Of a stretch of 64,000 nucleotides of DNA, positions 16,631-26,147 are shown one piece after another. The stretch lies in the NCBI RefSeq assembly GCF_000761245.1, contig NZ_AWOR01000099.1, positions 124,001-188,000 of the forward strand, written 5' to 3'. Position numbers and translations under genes: made by a program. The notes beneath the pieces are model-generated. The model was not told the origin of the DNA, did not search any database, and saw nothing but the letters and a program-made list of their open reading frames with translations. The stretch's first letter is position 1, and each line of letters opens with the position of its first letter. Source of the DNA: Comamonas testosteroni (GTDB lineage Bacteria; Pseudomonadota; Gammaproteobacteria; Burkholderiales; Burkholderiaceae_C).

Positions 16631-18682
16631 TCAGGCGGCCTGGCTCATGCCTTGGTGGCGCAGCAGGGCGTCAATCTGCGGCTCGCGGCCACGGAAGGCC
16701 TTGAAGGATTCCATGGCAGGGCGGCTGCCGCCGGCCTCCAGGATAGACTCGCGGTATTTGCGACCGGTCTCGGGGTTGGGTGAGCCGTCGGCAAGCGCGG
16801 TTTCTTCAAAAGCCGCATAAGCGTCCGCGCTCAGGACCTCGGCCCATTTGTAGCTGTAGTAGCCAGCGGCATAGCCGCCGGCAAAGATATGGCTGAAGGT
16901 GTGGGCCATACGGTTGTAGGCTGGCGATTGCAGCACGGACACCTCGGCGCGCACCTGGTTCAGCAGCGCCATGAAATCGTCTGCCGGGTTGTGCTCGGTG
17001 TGCAGCAACATGTCGAACAGCGCGAACTCGATCTGGCGCAGGGTCTGCATGCCGGACTGGAAGTTCTTGGCCGCAATCATCTTGTCGTACAGCGCACGGG
17101 GCAGGGCCTCGCCCGTGTCCACATGGGCGGTCATGTGCTTGAGCACATCCCATTCCCAGCAGAAGTTTTCCATGAGCTGGCTGGGCAGCTCGACAGCATC
17201 CCACTCCACGCCGGCGATGCCCGAGACATCGCGTTCGTTGACCTGCGTGAGCATGTGGTGCAGTCCGTGACCGGTTTCGTGGAACAGGGTGATCACGTCA
17301 TCGTGCGTGAGCAGCGCGGGCTTGCCGTCCACTCCGGACGCGAAATTGCAGACCAGATGGGCCACAGGCGTTTGCAGCTGGTGGGTGTCAGGGCGCAGCC
17401 AACGCGTGCGCACATCGTCCATCCAGGCGCCGCCACGCTTGCCCTTGCGTGCCTGCGGGTCCAGATAGAACTGGCCGACCAATTGAGGGCCTTGTGCGCT
17501 GGAGCGCTCGATGCGGTAGAACTCCACGCAGGGGTGCCAGACCGGGGCTTCATCGCGGCGGATGGAGACTTCGAACAGGGTCTCGACAATCTTGAACAGG
17601 CCGGCCAACACCTTGGGTGCCGGAAAATACTGCTTGAGCTCCTGCTCGCTGAAGGAATAGCGGGCTTCCTTGAGCTTTTCGCCGATGAAGGCCCAGTCCC
17701 AGGGCTGCGGGTCGGCAATGCCGAGCTCAGCCTTGGCAAAGGCACGCAGATCGGCCGCATCCTTTTCGGCATAGGGACGGGCACGTTGCGCCAGATCACG
17801 CAGAAAATCTGTGACCTGCTGGGGCGAATCGGCCATCTTGGGCACGACCGAGACCTCGCCGAAGTTCTTGTAGCCCAGCAGCTGCGACTCTTCCAGGCGC
17901 AGGGCGAGGATTTCCTTCATCACCGCGGTGTTGTCAAAGCGTTTGCCATCGCCCTCGGCCTGCTCGGAAGCTCGGGTCACATAGGCCTGATAGATCTTCT
18001 CGCGCAGTGCGCTGCTCTTGGCAAACTGCATCACCGGCAGATAGCTGGGCATCTTCAGCGTCAGCTTGTAACCTTCCTTGCCATCGGCTTCGGCGGCGGC
18101 CTTGGCTGCGGCGATCACATCGGCCGGAACACCGTCCAGCTCGTCAATCTTGGCGTAGTAGGCAAATGCATCGGTGGCGTCCAGCGCGTTCTCGCTGAAT
18201 TTCTGGGCCAGCTCGGCCGAGCGCGCCTGAATCTGCGCGAAGCGTTCCTTGGCAGCGCCCTGCAGTTCGGCGCCCGAGAGCACAAAGCCACGCATGGCAT
18301 GGTCCCATGCGGCGCGCTGTTCCTTGTTGAGGCTAGCCGGGTCAATGGCCTTGTACTTGGCGTACAAGCGCTCATCGGCGCCCAGATTGGTCCAGAACTC
18401 GGTGACTTTTGGCAGGGCGTCGTTATAGGCCGCGCGCAACTCGGGGGTGTCGGCCACGCTGTTGAGGTGGTTGATGGCCGACCAGGCGGTGCCTAGCTTT
18501 TCGGTCGCCACATCCAGCACGGCAGAGATGGCTTCCCACTGTGCGGGGAAGTCCGGTGCAACCACGGTCTCCAGCGCCTCACTGGCACGGGCCAGCAAAG
18601 TGTCGATGGCGGGTGCCACATCCGCAGGCTGAATGCGGTCAAACAAGGGCAGGGAGGAGGGTTCGAGAAGTGGATTGCTCAT
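16631..18682 (-). CDS. prlC: Oligopeptidase A (M3 family zinc metallopeptidase)
   Basis: A 683-residue cytosolic zinc endopeptidase, full length for PrlC. It degrades short peptides, including cleaved signal peptides. The zinc motif HETGH is at residues 468-472 and the third ligand region GVEWDAVELPSQ at about 491-502. C-terminal substrate motifs include HIFAGGYAAGYYSYKWAE. The start is the ATG complementary to 18680-18682. It lies downstream of folD on the same strand with a 200-bp gap, and ends just before a terminator. Confidence 0.95.
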   Translation of the reverse strand: MSNPLLEPSSLPLFDRIQPADVAPAIDTLLARASEALETVVAPDFPAQWEAISAVLDVATEKLGTAWSAINHLNSVADTPELRAAYNDALPKVTEFWTNLGADERLYAKYKAIDPASLNKEQRAAWDHAMRGFVLSGAELQGAAKERFAQIQARSAELAQKFSENALDATDAFAYYAKIDELDGVPADVIAAAKAAAEADGKEGYKLTLKMPSYLPVMQFAKSSALREKIYQAYVTRASEQAEGDGKRFDNTAVMKEILALRLEESQLLGYKNFGEVSVVPKMADSPQQVTDFLRDLAQRARPYAEKDAADLRAFAKAELGIADPQPWDWAFIGEKLKEARYSFSEQELKQYFPAPKVLAGLFKIVETLFEVSIRRDEAPVWHPCVEFYRIERSSAQGPQLVGQFYLDPQARKGKRGGAWMDDVRTRWLRPDTHQLQTPVAHLVCNFASGVDGKPALLTHDDVITLFHETGHGLHHMLTQVNERDVSGIAGVEWDAVELPSQLMENFCWEWDVLKHMTAHVDTGEALPRALYDKMIAAKNFQSGMQTLRQIEFALFDMLLHTEHNPADDFMALLNQVRAEVSVLQSPAYNRMAHTFSHIFAGGYAAGYYSYKWAEVLSADAYAAFEETALADGSPNPETGRKYRESILEAGGSRPAMESFKAFRGREPQIDALLRHQGMSQAA

Positions 18683-18884
18683 GCTGTATTAAGTGCCGGC
18701 AAGGTCGGGAAAATCAAGCGCTCTCAGGGTATTTATTGCTATCGCCTTCATAGCGTCAGCCTGTGGTCAGAAGCGTGCTTGCGCCAGGGCAGTGTGCAAG
18801 CGCCACCGCGCAGCAAAGCTCTCGTCCCTCTCGGTCGCTCAGAGCCAGAGAGGGAGGAGAAGCCGCGGAGCGGCTCGAAGGGAG

Positions 18885-19739
18885 TTAGCCAGCGGCGCGC
18901 TCTGCCGATTCCATGGTGTTGACCAGCAGCATGGTAATCGTCATGGGGCCGACACCACCGGGCACAGGGGTGATGTAGCCGGCCACTTCCTTGACTCCGT
19001 TGAAGTCGACATCGCCGCACAGCTTGCCTTCGGCGTTGCGGTTCATACCCACGTCGATGACCACAGCACCGGGCTTGACCATGTCGGCGGTCAACACATC
19101 CACCTTGCCCACGGCCGCGACGATGATGTCGGCCTGGCGTGTCATGGCGGCTAGATCGGCGGTGCCGCTATGGGTGACGGTGACCGTGGCGTTGGCGGCC
19201 AGCAGCATCATGGCCATGGGCTTGCCCACGATGTTGGAGCGGCCGATGACCACTGCGTGCTTGCCGCGCAGATCCTTCATGCCGATGGATTCCAGCATCT
19301 TCATGCAGCCATAGGGCGTGCAGGCCTTGAAGCCGACTTCGCCGACCATCAGAGCGCCGGCGCTGGCCACGTGGAAGCCGTCCACATCCTTGGCAGGGGA
19401 AATGGTTTCGATGACCTTGTGGTCGTCAATGTGCTTGGGCAGGGGCAGTTGCACCAGAATGCCGTGAATGCTGGGGTCGTTGTTCAGCGCTTCGACACGT
19501 GCCAGCAGTTCGGCTTCGGTCATGGAGGCGTCGTACTTTTCCAGCACCGAGTGGAAGCCCACGTCTTCGCAGGCCTTGACCTTGTTGCGCACATAGACCT
19601 GGGAAGCTTGGTTGTCGCCCACCAGAACTACGGCCAGGCCGGGCGTGACGCCCTTGGACTTGAGCGCTGCCGCGCGTGTGGCAACTTCCTTGCGCAGTTG
19701 TTCGGAGAGGGCTTTGCCGTCGATGAGTTGGGCTGTCAT
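18885..19739 (-). CDS. folD: Methylenetetrahydrofolate dehydrogenase/cyclohydrolase
   Basis: A 284-residue bifunctional enzyme converting 5,10-methylene-THF to 10-formyl-THF with NADP. Visible signatures are [16 protein letters not shown] with the catalytic Lys, [12 protein letters not shown], the NADP-site [18 protein letters not shown], and the closing [16 protein letters not shown]. The ATG complementary to 19737-19739 gives the family N-terminus ([12 protein letters not shown]). It is separated from the upstream response-regulator gene by 148 bp containing a dispersed repeat. Confidence 0.97.
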   Translation of the reverse strand: MTAQLIDGKALSEQLRKEVATRAAALKSKGVTPGLAVVLVGDNQASQVYVRNKVKACEDVGFHSVLEKYDASMTEAELLARVEALNNDPSIHGILVQLPLPKHIDDHKVIETISPAKDVDGFHVASAGALMVGEVGFKACTPYGCMKMLESIGMKDLRGKHAVVIGRSNIVGKPMAMMLLAANATVTVTHSGTADLAAMTRQADIIVAAVGKVDVLTADMVKPGAVVIDVGMNRNAEGKLCGDVDFNGVKEVAGYITPVPGGVGPMTITMLLVNTMESAERAAG

Positions 19740-19760
19740 TGCTGGAGTACCAATAAAAAA

Positions 19761-19801
19761 TGCTGCTAGCCCTTGATATACAAGCACTAGCAGCTATCAG
19801 A
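19761..19801 (-). repeat. Dispersed palindromic repeat, copy C
   Basis: Read on the minus strand: TGATAGCTGCTAGTGCTTG, then ATATCAAGGGCTAGCAGC. It has the standard head and a nearly symmetric core. It lies between the response-regulator gene and folD. Confidence 0.75.
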
Positions 19802-19887
19802 ATAGGAGTTGGCTAAAGCGCGAGGCCTGGCCAGTGCTCCTAGGATTATCTCGCGATTGGAATGGCTTCCAATTTCGCGGGGAGCAC

Positions 19888-20541
19888 TTAATTGACGGCA
19901 GCAGCCGCCTTGGCCGCAGCGCTGGTTTGGCCCTGCCCCAGAGCGATCTTGAGCAGATCGGCCACGGTGTTGGCGTTGAGCTTTTCCATGATGTTCGCGC
20001 GGTGTGCTTCCACGGTCTTGATGGAGATACCCAGATCGTCGGCGATCTGCTTGTTCAGGCGGCCGGCGACGATGCGCTCGAGCACCTGGGCTTCGCGGCC
20101 CGTGAGCTTGGCCAGCAGCGCATCGCGGCTGGCGGCCTGCTGATGGCCGGTAAAGGCTTCGCGGGCGTGATCCAGCATGCGCTCGACCAGACCTAGCAGC
20201 TCTTCTTCGTTGAAAGGCTTCTGGATGAAGTCCAGTGCGCCTTTTTTCATGGTGTTCACGGCCATGGGTACATCGCCGTGGCCGGTGATGAAGACGATGG
20301 GCAGAGGAGACTTGCGCTCGATCAGTCGGTCCTGCAGCTCCAAGCCGGTCATGCCGCCCATGCGGATGTCGACGATCAGGCAGGCCACTTCACGCGGGTC
20401 GTAGCGCGACAAAAAGGTCTCGGCTGAGTCAAAGCAACGCACGCGGTAGTCCTTGCCTTCCAGCAGCCATTGCAGCGAATCACGGACTGCTTCGTCGTCG
20501 TCAACTACGTAAACAGTGCCTTTTTTGGGAATCAAACTCAT
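19888..20541 (-). CDS. FixJ/NarL-type response regulator
   Basis: A 217-residue two-domain regulator. The receiver (VYVVDDDEAVRDSLQWLLEG) has acidic pocket D14-D16 and phospho-acceptor Asp in CLIVDIRMGG near residue 58; the switch Lys is in FIQKPF. The C-terminus is a LuxR/FixJ helix-turn-helix (LTGREAQVLERIVAGRLNKQIA, then IKTVEAHRANIMEKL). Its ATG overlaps the kinase stop by 4 bp (ATGA), indicating translational coupling, and it has a good AAAGAGGA site. The Ala-rich tail is unremarkable. With the kinase it diverges from aceE, so control of pyruvate dehydrogenase is possible but unproved. Confidence 0.9.
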   Translation of the reverse strand: MSLIPKKGTVYVVDDDEAVRDSLQWLLEGKDYRVRCFDSAETFLSRYDPREVACLIVDIRMGGMTGLELQDRLIERKSPLPIVFITGHGDVPMAVNTMKKGALDFIQKPFNEEELLGLVERMLDHAREAFTGHQQAASRDALLAKLTGREAQVLERIVAGRLNKQIADDLGISIKTVEAHRANIMEKLNANTVADLLKIALGQGQTSAAAKAAAAVN

Positions 20542-23105
20542 GCAATCGTCCTCTTTATGGGTTCGCTTGTCGTGGTGAGTGTTGTCGTCTCCACACCCGT
20601 TGCCAACGGTAGCCAGAATGAGAACCGGCAACCAGTGACTTCGCTTCCATTGTAGAGGTTCTCGGCATGCATTCGACCCTGATGTGATTCGACAATCGAG
20701 CGGCAAAGGTTCAGGCCTATGCCCATGCCTTCGCTCTTGGTGGAGAAGAAAGCTTCGAACAAGTGTTCCAACACTTCCGGCGGCAGGCCCTTGCCCGTGT
20801 CTTCCACAGTGAACTCCACACCAGGCAGGCTTTCAAAGATCTGGGGGCGCACGCGCAGTTCCACATTGCGTTGACCCAGCGGGCGGTCGGACATATCAAT
20901 TGACTCAGCACTGTTTTTCATCAAATTGATGAGAACCTGCTCGATGAGGATGGCATCGGCCATTACCGGCGGCATGCGTTCGGCAATATGCGAGGTCAGT
21001 TGAACATTGCGGCGGCGCAACTCGATACCGGCGAGCTCCAGCGCCTCACTCACCATCTCGCCTACCTGGGCCAGCGTGCGATTGGGCTCGCTCTTTTTTA
21101 CGAAGGAGCGGATGCGCTGAATGATCTGTCCGGCACGCTGAGCCTGATGTGCCGTCTTTTCTAGCGCAAATTTCATCTGGTCCGGCGTGAGCGTGCCGTT
21201 TTCCAGGCGTGTCAGCATGCCCGAGCTGTAATTGCTGATGGCGGTCAGGGGCTGGTTGAGCTCGTGCGCCACGCTGGATGCCATCTCGCCCATGGTGATG
21301 AGGCGGCTTGCGGTCTGGGCTTTTTCGGCCTGTGCCGCCGCCTGTTCCTCGGCCAGGCGGCGTTGCGTGATGTCGGTGGCAATCACCATCTGGGCCAGAC
21401 GGCCGTCCACCCAGCTCAGATAGCGCGAGCGGACTTCCAGCCATTTGCCTAGGCTGGGCACGAAGATCTCGGCGTTCTCGCTGCGTGCGGCAGTCAGTGT
21501 GTCCGTGGGCAAGCCCATGAGGCCATCCTCGTTCTCGGCTTCGGGCTGGTGGCGAATTGGCAGCTTGCCGGCCTGTGCGACCAGCTGAAGATGCCCTTCG
21601 GTGTGCGAGCCAAACCACTGGCGGTACAGCTTGTTGGCAAACAGCAGCTCGGCACTGCCCAGAGGAGCCACGGAAACAGAAGCATCCAGCGCTTCCAGCA
21701 CAATGGTGAAGCGCTCGTACGAGGCAGAAAGTTGTTCGCGAATCCGGTTGGGTTCGGTAATGTCCGTCATGGACGACATCCACCCCGTATGCTGGCCATG
21801 GGCATCAATCAGCGGCGATACATACAGGCGCGCGTCAAACAGGCTGCCGTTCTTGCGCTTCACACGTACCTGAAAGCCGCCGACTATGGTCTTGCCCGAC
21901 AGCTCCTCGCGCAGCTGCGAATGCAGATTGTCGTAGTCGTTATCGGGCCAGTAGGAATAGGGCGGAACCTGGCCGACCAGATCCTTCTCGCTCCAGCCCG
22001 TCATCTGGCAGAAGGCCGCGTTCACATAGGTGATGCGGCCGTGCAGATCCAGTGCTCGCATGCCGGTCAACACGGAATTTTCCATGGCACGGCGGAAGTT
22101 GGTCTCCGCCACCAGGGCCTCCTGGGCACGCTGACGGCGGCGCGTGTGGCGCCAGGTGGCCAGCAGCAGCCATGCCGTCATGGCCGACAACGTGCCCACC
22201 AGCCAGAACAGGCCGCTGCCGACAACGCCCAGCGAGGTCTGATAGGCCTGTGCGCGCATCATCAGTGCCGTGCCCACGGGGGAGACGGGCACTTCGTATT
22301 CATTCGCAATGGCACGCCAGTGCAGCAGCTCGGTAGGCGTCTTGCGCGGAGCCAGCGGAGTGCCGGCCAGCACATGGTTGTCGGCATCGCGCATGGTGAT
22401 GGCGTAACGGGCCATCACTTCCGTGGGAGTGCCATAGCGCAGCAGACTGTCGACCGAAAACTCGGCCAGCAACTCGCCTTGGTAGCGGCTGTTGGCGCTG
22501 ATGGGCACATGCAGCTGCAGCAGTGGCGGCAACTCATTGGGCTGGGCTTTTTCCTGCACATAGATGGGCTGCAGCATCTCGCGGGCCTGTTCATAGGCTT
22601 GGAGGGTTTCACCCTGATGCAGGCCTTCGCCAATGGCACGCAGCTGATCCGTGGCCACTGTGGGGGCGGACTGGCTGTACACAACCTGACGCTTGTCGTT
22701 GATCCAGGTGATGGATTGAAGCTCGGGGTACTGGCTGATCAGCGCTTCGGTGCGGCCGTCGAAGTCGGCTTTGCGCATCTCGCGGTTGCCGATGTCACGG
22801 GCCATGCGCATCAGTTGCTCCTGGCGTTCCAACAGGCGCAGGCGCACGCGCTGCTGGGCGTATTCCACATCGCGGCGCAGCGCCTCCTGCTCGCGATCCA
22901 CTTCTTCCGTGCGCAAATACCAGAACGACGCAATGATTGCAGCCATGAACATCAGCACCGATGCCAGCGGCGCGAGCGCGGCATAGCGATCCTGCCGGGT
23001 CGGCGACAGGCTGCGCCACCAGCTACGCCACCAGCGCACAGGGGATGCAACGGATTGCGCGCTTTTTACGTCCTCTTTTTCTCGTTCGTGATTGCTTGTT
23101 TGCAT
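20538..23105 (-). CDS. Membrane PAS-domain sensor histidine kinase
   Basis: An 855-residue kinase. Two membrane segments (about 45-63 and 293-316) flank a large periplasmic sensor region. A PAS domain follows (about 335-450, MENSVLTGMRALDLHGRITYVN), then a second PAS-like region (about 460-580). The transmitter has the phospho-acceptor H614 in SSVAHELNQPLTAISNY, an N-box NLMKNSAESI, DTGKGLPPE and GMGIGLNLC. The HELNQPL form is the HisKA class of DctB/FixL-type kinases, matching the FixJ-type partner. The start is the ATG complementary to 23103-23105. The signal is unknown; a carboxylate ligand would fit its position next to the pyruvate dehydrogenase operon. Confidence 0.92.
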   Translation of the reverse strand: MQTSNHEREKEDVKSAQSVASPVRWWRSWWRSLSPTRQDRYAALAPLASVLMFMAAIIASFWYLRTEEVDREQEALRRDVEYAQQRVRLRLLERQEQLMRMARDIGNREMRKADFDGRTEALISQYPELQSITWINDKRQVVYSQSAPTVATDQLRAIGEGLHQGETLQAYEQAREMLQPIYVQEKAQPNELPPLLQLHVPISANSRYQGELLAEFSVDSLLRYGTPTEVMARYAITMRDADNHVLAGTPLAPRKTPTELLHWRAIANEYEVPVSPVGTALMMRAQAYQTSLGVVGSGLFWLVGTLSAMTAWLLLATWRHTRRRQRAQEALVAETNFRRAMENSVLTGMRALDLHGRITYVNAAFCQMTGWSEKDLVGQVPPYSYWPDNDYDNLHSQLREELSGKTIVGGFQVRVKRKNGSLFDARLYVSPLIDAHGQHTGWMSSMTDITEPNRIREQLSASYERFTIVLEALDASVSVAPLGSAELLFANKLYRQWFGSHTEGHLQLVAQAGKLPIRHQPEAENEDGLMGLPTDTLTAARSENAEIFVPSLGKWLEVRSRYLSWVDGRLAQMVIATDITQRRLAEEQAAAQAEKAQTASRLITMGEMASSVAHELNQPLTAISNYSSGMLTRLENGTLTPDQMKFALEKTAHQAQRAGQIIQRIRSFVKKSEPNRTLAQVGEMVSEALELAGIELRRRNVQLTSHIAERMPPVMADAILIEQVLINLMKNSAESIDMSDRPLGQRNVELRVRPQIFESLPGVEFTVEDTGKGLPPEVLEHLFEAFFSTKSEGMGIGLNLCRSIVESHQGRMHAENLYNGSEVTGCRFSFWLPLATGVETTTLTTTSEPIKRTIA

Positions 23106-23227
23106 GCCTCCAGTGTAGGGGAGAGACCAAGTGGAATCTGCGACTATTTCTGTCGCGTAAAAGACAATCTATAGAGGCTTCACTGTATGTGCATTTGCAG
23201 CATTTTTTTATATAGTGAAATCACAAA

Positions 23228-23256
23228 GCACAATTTGAAATTCAAAAAAAATGTGC
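23228..23256. promoter_or_regulatory. Nested palindromes between kinase gene and aceE
   Basis: TTTGAA-A-TTCAAA at 23234-23246 is a perfect palindrome nested inside GCACA (23228-23232) and TGTGC (23252-23256). It sits roughly midway between the two divergent starts and is a good operator candidate for either. Confidence 0.45.
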
Positions 23257-23414
23257 GAAACTCGCCAGCGATCGACACAGTGAATCGGTTTAATCCGGGG
23301 AGCACCCGAAGGTGCTGTGCCACGCGTTATGCGGTGTGGCGCTTGCCGCACCCGTGTGATTCCGCACTCACTGCTTCGTGATAAAGCTACCCCCTCTCGA
23401 AGGAGACACTCACA
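23257..23414 (+). promoter_or_regulatory. Probable structured 5' leader of aceE
   Basis: Contains GCACC-CGAA-GGTGC near 23301-23314 and a second GC-rich inverted region with GGTGTGGCG and GCCGCACC near 23334-23353, then the ribosome site AGGAGA at 23401-23406. No peptide or known riboswitch is recognised. The start point of transcription is not known. Confidence 0.35.
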
Positions 23415-26129
23415 ATGACAGCTCAGACTGATCTCAAAGGCGCTGGCTTGCCTGCCGGCCTGGACCAACAAGAATCGCGCGAGTGGATGGATGCCCTCTC
23501 TGCGGTGATCGACCGCGAAGGTGCGGACTATGCTCACAAGCTGATCGAGGATCTGCTTGAACACGCTCGCCAGAACAGCGTGGACATGCCTTTCTCGGCC
23601 AATACCGGCTACGTGAACACCATCGAAGCTGACCAGGAAGCCAAGTGCCCTGGCAACCTCGAAATCGAAGGCCGTCTGCGCGCCTACATGCGCTGGAACG
23701 CCATGGCGATGGTGGTCAAGGCCAACCGCCTGCACCCCGCTGACGGTGGCGACCTGGGTGGTCACATCGGCTCCTTCGCATCGCTGGCCAATATGTTTGC
23801 GGCCGGCTTCAACCATTTCTGGCACGCCGAGAACGAAAACCACGGTGGTGACTGCCTGTACATCCAGGGTCACGTGTCGCCCGGCATCTACGCCCGCGCC
23901 TACCTGGAAGGTCGTATCTCCGAAGAACAACTGCTGAACTTCCGCCAGGAAGTGGACGGTAAGGGTCTGTCGAGCTACCCCCACCCCAAACTGATGCCAG
24001 ACTTCTGGCAGTTCCCCACGGTGTCCATGGGCCTGGGCCCACTGATGGCCATCTACCAGGCTCGCTTCCTGAAGTATCTGCACGCACGCGGCATTGCCAA
24101 CACCGAAAACCGCAAGGTCTGGGTGTTCTGCGGCGACGGCGAAATGGACGAAGTGGAATCGCTGGGTGCGATCGGTCTGGCCGCTCGTGAAAAGCTGGAC
24201 AACCTGGTCTTCGTGATCAACTGCAATCTGCAGCGCCTGGACGGTCCGGTGCGCGGCAACGGCAAGATCATCCAAGAACTGGAAGGCGAGTTCCGCGGTT
24301 CCGGCTGGAATGTCATCAAGCTGATCTGGGGCAAGGGCTGGGACGAGCTGCTCGCCAAGGACAAGGATGGCGTGCTCAAGAAGATCATGATGGAGTGCAA
24401 CGACGGCGACTATCAGGCCATGAAGGCCAACGATGGTGCCTACGTGCGCAAGCATTTCTTCGGCCGCGATCCCCGCGCTCTGAAGCTGGTCGAGCACATG
24501 AGCGACGACGAGATCTGGAATCTGCGCCGCGGTGGTCACGATTCGCAGAAGGTCTACGCTGCTTTCAACGCTGCCAACACTGCCCAAGGTCAGCCTACCG
24601 TGCTGCTGGTTAAGACCGTCAAGGGCTTTGGCATGGGCAAGATCGGTGAAGGCAAAAACAATGTTCACCAGACCAAGAAGCTGAGCGACGAGGACATCAA
24701 GGCCTTCCGCGACCGTTTCAACATCCCGATCCCCGACAGCCAGATCGCTGATATCCCCTTCTACAAGCCGGCCGACGATACGCCGGAAATGAAGTACCTG
24801 CACGAGCGCCGCAAGGCTCTGGGTGGCTACCTGCCACACCGCCGTCAGGAAGCCGACGAGAAGTTCACAGCTCCTTCGCTGGACACCTTCAAGGCGATTC
24901 TGGAGCCCACACCCGAAGGCCGTGAAATCTCCACGACCCAGGCTTATGTGCGTTTCCTGACGCAGCTGCTGCGCGACAAGAACATCGGCCCCCGTGTGGT
25001 GCCAATCCTGGTGGACGAAGCCCGTACCTTCGGTATGGAAGGCCTGTTCCGTCAGATTGGTATCTACAACCCCGCTGGTCAGCAATACACCCCGGTCGAC
25101 AAGGACCAGGTGATGTACTACCGCGAAGACAAGGCCGGTCAGATCCTGCAGGAAGGCATCAACGAAGCCGGCGGCATGTCCAGCTGGATCGCTGCAGCCA
25201 CCAGCTACAGCCATAGCAACCGGGTCATGATCCCGTTCTATGTGTACTACTCGATGTTCGGCTTCCAGCGCATTGGCGATCTGGCCTGGGCTGCTGGCGA
25301 CCTGCAAGCGCGCGGCTTCCTGCTGGGCGGTACATCGGGCCGTACCACGCTCAACGGCGAAGGTCTGCAGCACGAAGACGGTCACAGCCACATCCTGGCC
25401 AACACCATCCCCAACTGCGTGTCCTATGACCCCACCTTCGCTCACGAAGTGGCAGTCATCATGCAGGACGGCCTGCGCCGCATGGTGCAGAACCAGGAAA
25501 ACATCTTCTACTACATCACCCTGCTGAACGAGAACTATCCCATGCCTGGCCTGGAAGCAGGCACGGAAGAGCAGATTCTCAAAGGCATGTACATGGTCAA
25601 GCCGGGTCAGAAGGTTCCCGAGAGCGGTCTGCGCGTGCAACTGCTGGGCTCCGGCACCATCCTGCGCGAATCGTTTGCGGCGCAAGAGCTGCTGGAGCAG
25701 GACTGGGGCGTTGCTGCTGACGTCTGGAGCTGCCCATCGTTCAACGAACTGACCCGCGAAGGCCAGAATGTGGAGCGCTTCAACATGCTGCACCCCCTGG
25801 AAACCGCCAAGGTTCCTTTCGTGACGCAACAGCTGGCTGGTCATGCAGGTCCCGTGGTCGCATCGACCGACTACATGAAGGCCTACGCCGAGCAGATCCG
25901 TCCTTTCATGCCCAAGGGCCGTACCTACAAGGTGCTGGGTACCGACGGCTTCGGTCGTTCGGACTTCCGCTCCAAGCTGCGCGAGCACTTCGAAGTCAAC
26001 CGTCACTACATCGTCGTGGCTGCACTGCGCGGTCTGGCTGATGAAGGCAAGATCAACGCGACCACTGTGGCCGAAGCGATCAAGAAGTACGGTATCAACA
26101 CCGACAAGATCAACCCGCTGTACGCCTAA
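23415..26129 (+). CDS. aceE: Pyruvate dehydrogenase E1 component (homodimeric)
   Basis: A 904-residue thiamine diphosphate enzyme that decarboxylates pyruvate and acetylates the lipoyl groups of E2. Family features: SANTGYVNTI near the start, GGDLGGHIGSFASLANMFAAGFNHFWH, the ThDP-Mg motif GDGEMDEVESLGAI...NCNLQRLDG, VKGFGMGKIGEGKNNVHQTKK, and the C-terminal GTDGFGRSDFRSKLREHFEV. The length matches AceE of proteobacteria. The ATG at 23415 has AGGAGA 8 bp upstream. aceF follows after 18 bp. Confidence 0.98.
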   Translation: MTAQTDLKGAGLPAGLDQQESREWMDALSAVIDREGADYAHKLIEDLLEHARQNSVDMPFSANTGYVNTIEADQEAKCPGNLEIEGRLRAYMRWNAMAMVVKANRLHPADGGDLGGHIGSFASLANMFAAGFNHFWHAENENHGGDCLYIQGHVSPGIYARAYLEGRISEEQLLNFRQEVDGKGLSSYPHPKLMPDFWQFPTVSMGLGPLMAIYQARFLKYLHARGIANTENRKVWVFCGDGEMDEVESLGAIGLAAREKLDNLVFVINCNLQRLDGPVRGNGKIIQELEGEFRGSGWNVIKLIWGKGWDELLAKDKDGVLKKIMMECNDGDYQAMKANDGAYVRKHFFGRDPRALKLVEHMSDDEIWNLRRGGHDSQKVYAAFNAANTAQGQPTVLLVKTVKGFGMGKIGEGKNNVHQTKKLSDEDIKAFRDRFNIPIPDSQIADIPFYKPADDTPEMKYLHERRKALGGYLPHRRQEADEKFTAPSLDTFKAILEPTPEGREISTTQAYVRFLTQLLRDKNIGPRVVPILVDEARTFGMEGLFRQIGIYNPAGQQYTPVDKDQVMYYREDKAGQILQEGINEAGGMSSWIAAATSYSHSNRVMIPFYVYYSMFGFQRIGDLAWAAGDLQARGFLLGGTSGRTTLNGEGLQHEDGHSHILANTIPNCVSYDPTFAHEVAVIMQDGLRRMVQNQENIFYYITLLNENYPMPGLEAGTEEQILKGMYMVKPGQKVPESGLRVQLLGSGTILRESFAAQELLEQDWGVAADVWSCPSFNELTREGQNVERFNMLHPLETAKVPFVTQQLAGHAGPVVASTDYMKAYAEQIRPFMPKGRTYKVLGTDGFGRSDFRSKLREHFEVNRHYIVVAALRGLADEGKINATTVAEAIKKYGINTDKINPLYA

Positions 26130-26147
26130 GAACGGGAGATATCGAAC

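Noticed and set aside
16889-18496. A 535-codon plus-strand frame inside prlC
   Set aside because: Shadow of the M3 peptidase gene, with no recognisable motif and no ribosome site.
18725-18770. TTGCTATCGCCTTCATAGCGTC as another repeat copy
   Set aside because: It shares only GATAGC-like hexamers on the minus strand; the core and tail do not match.
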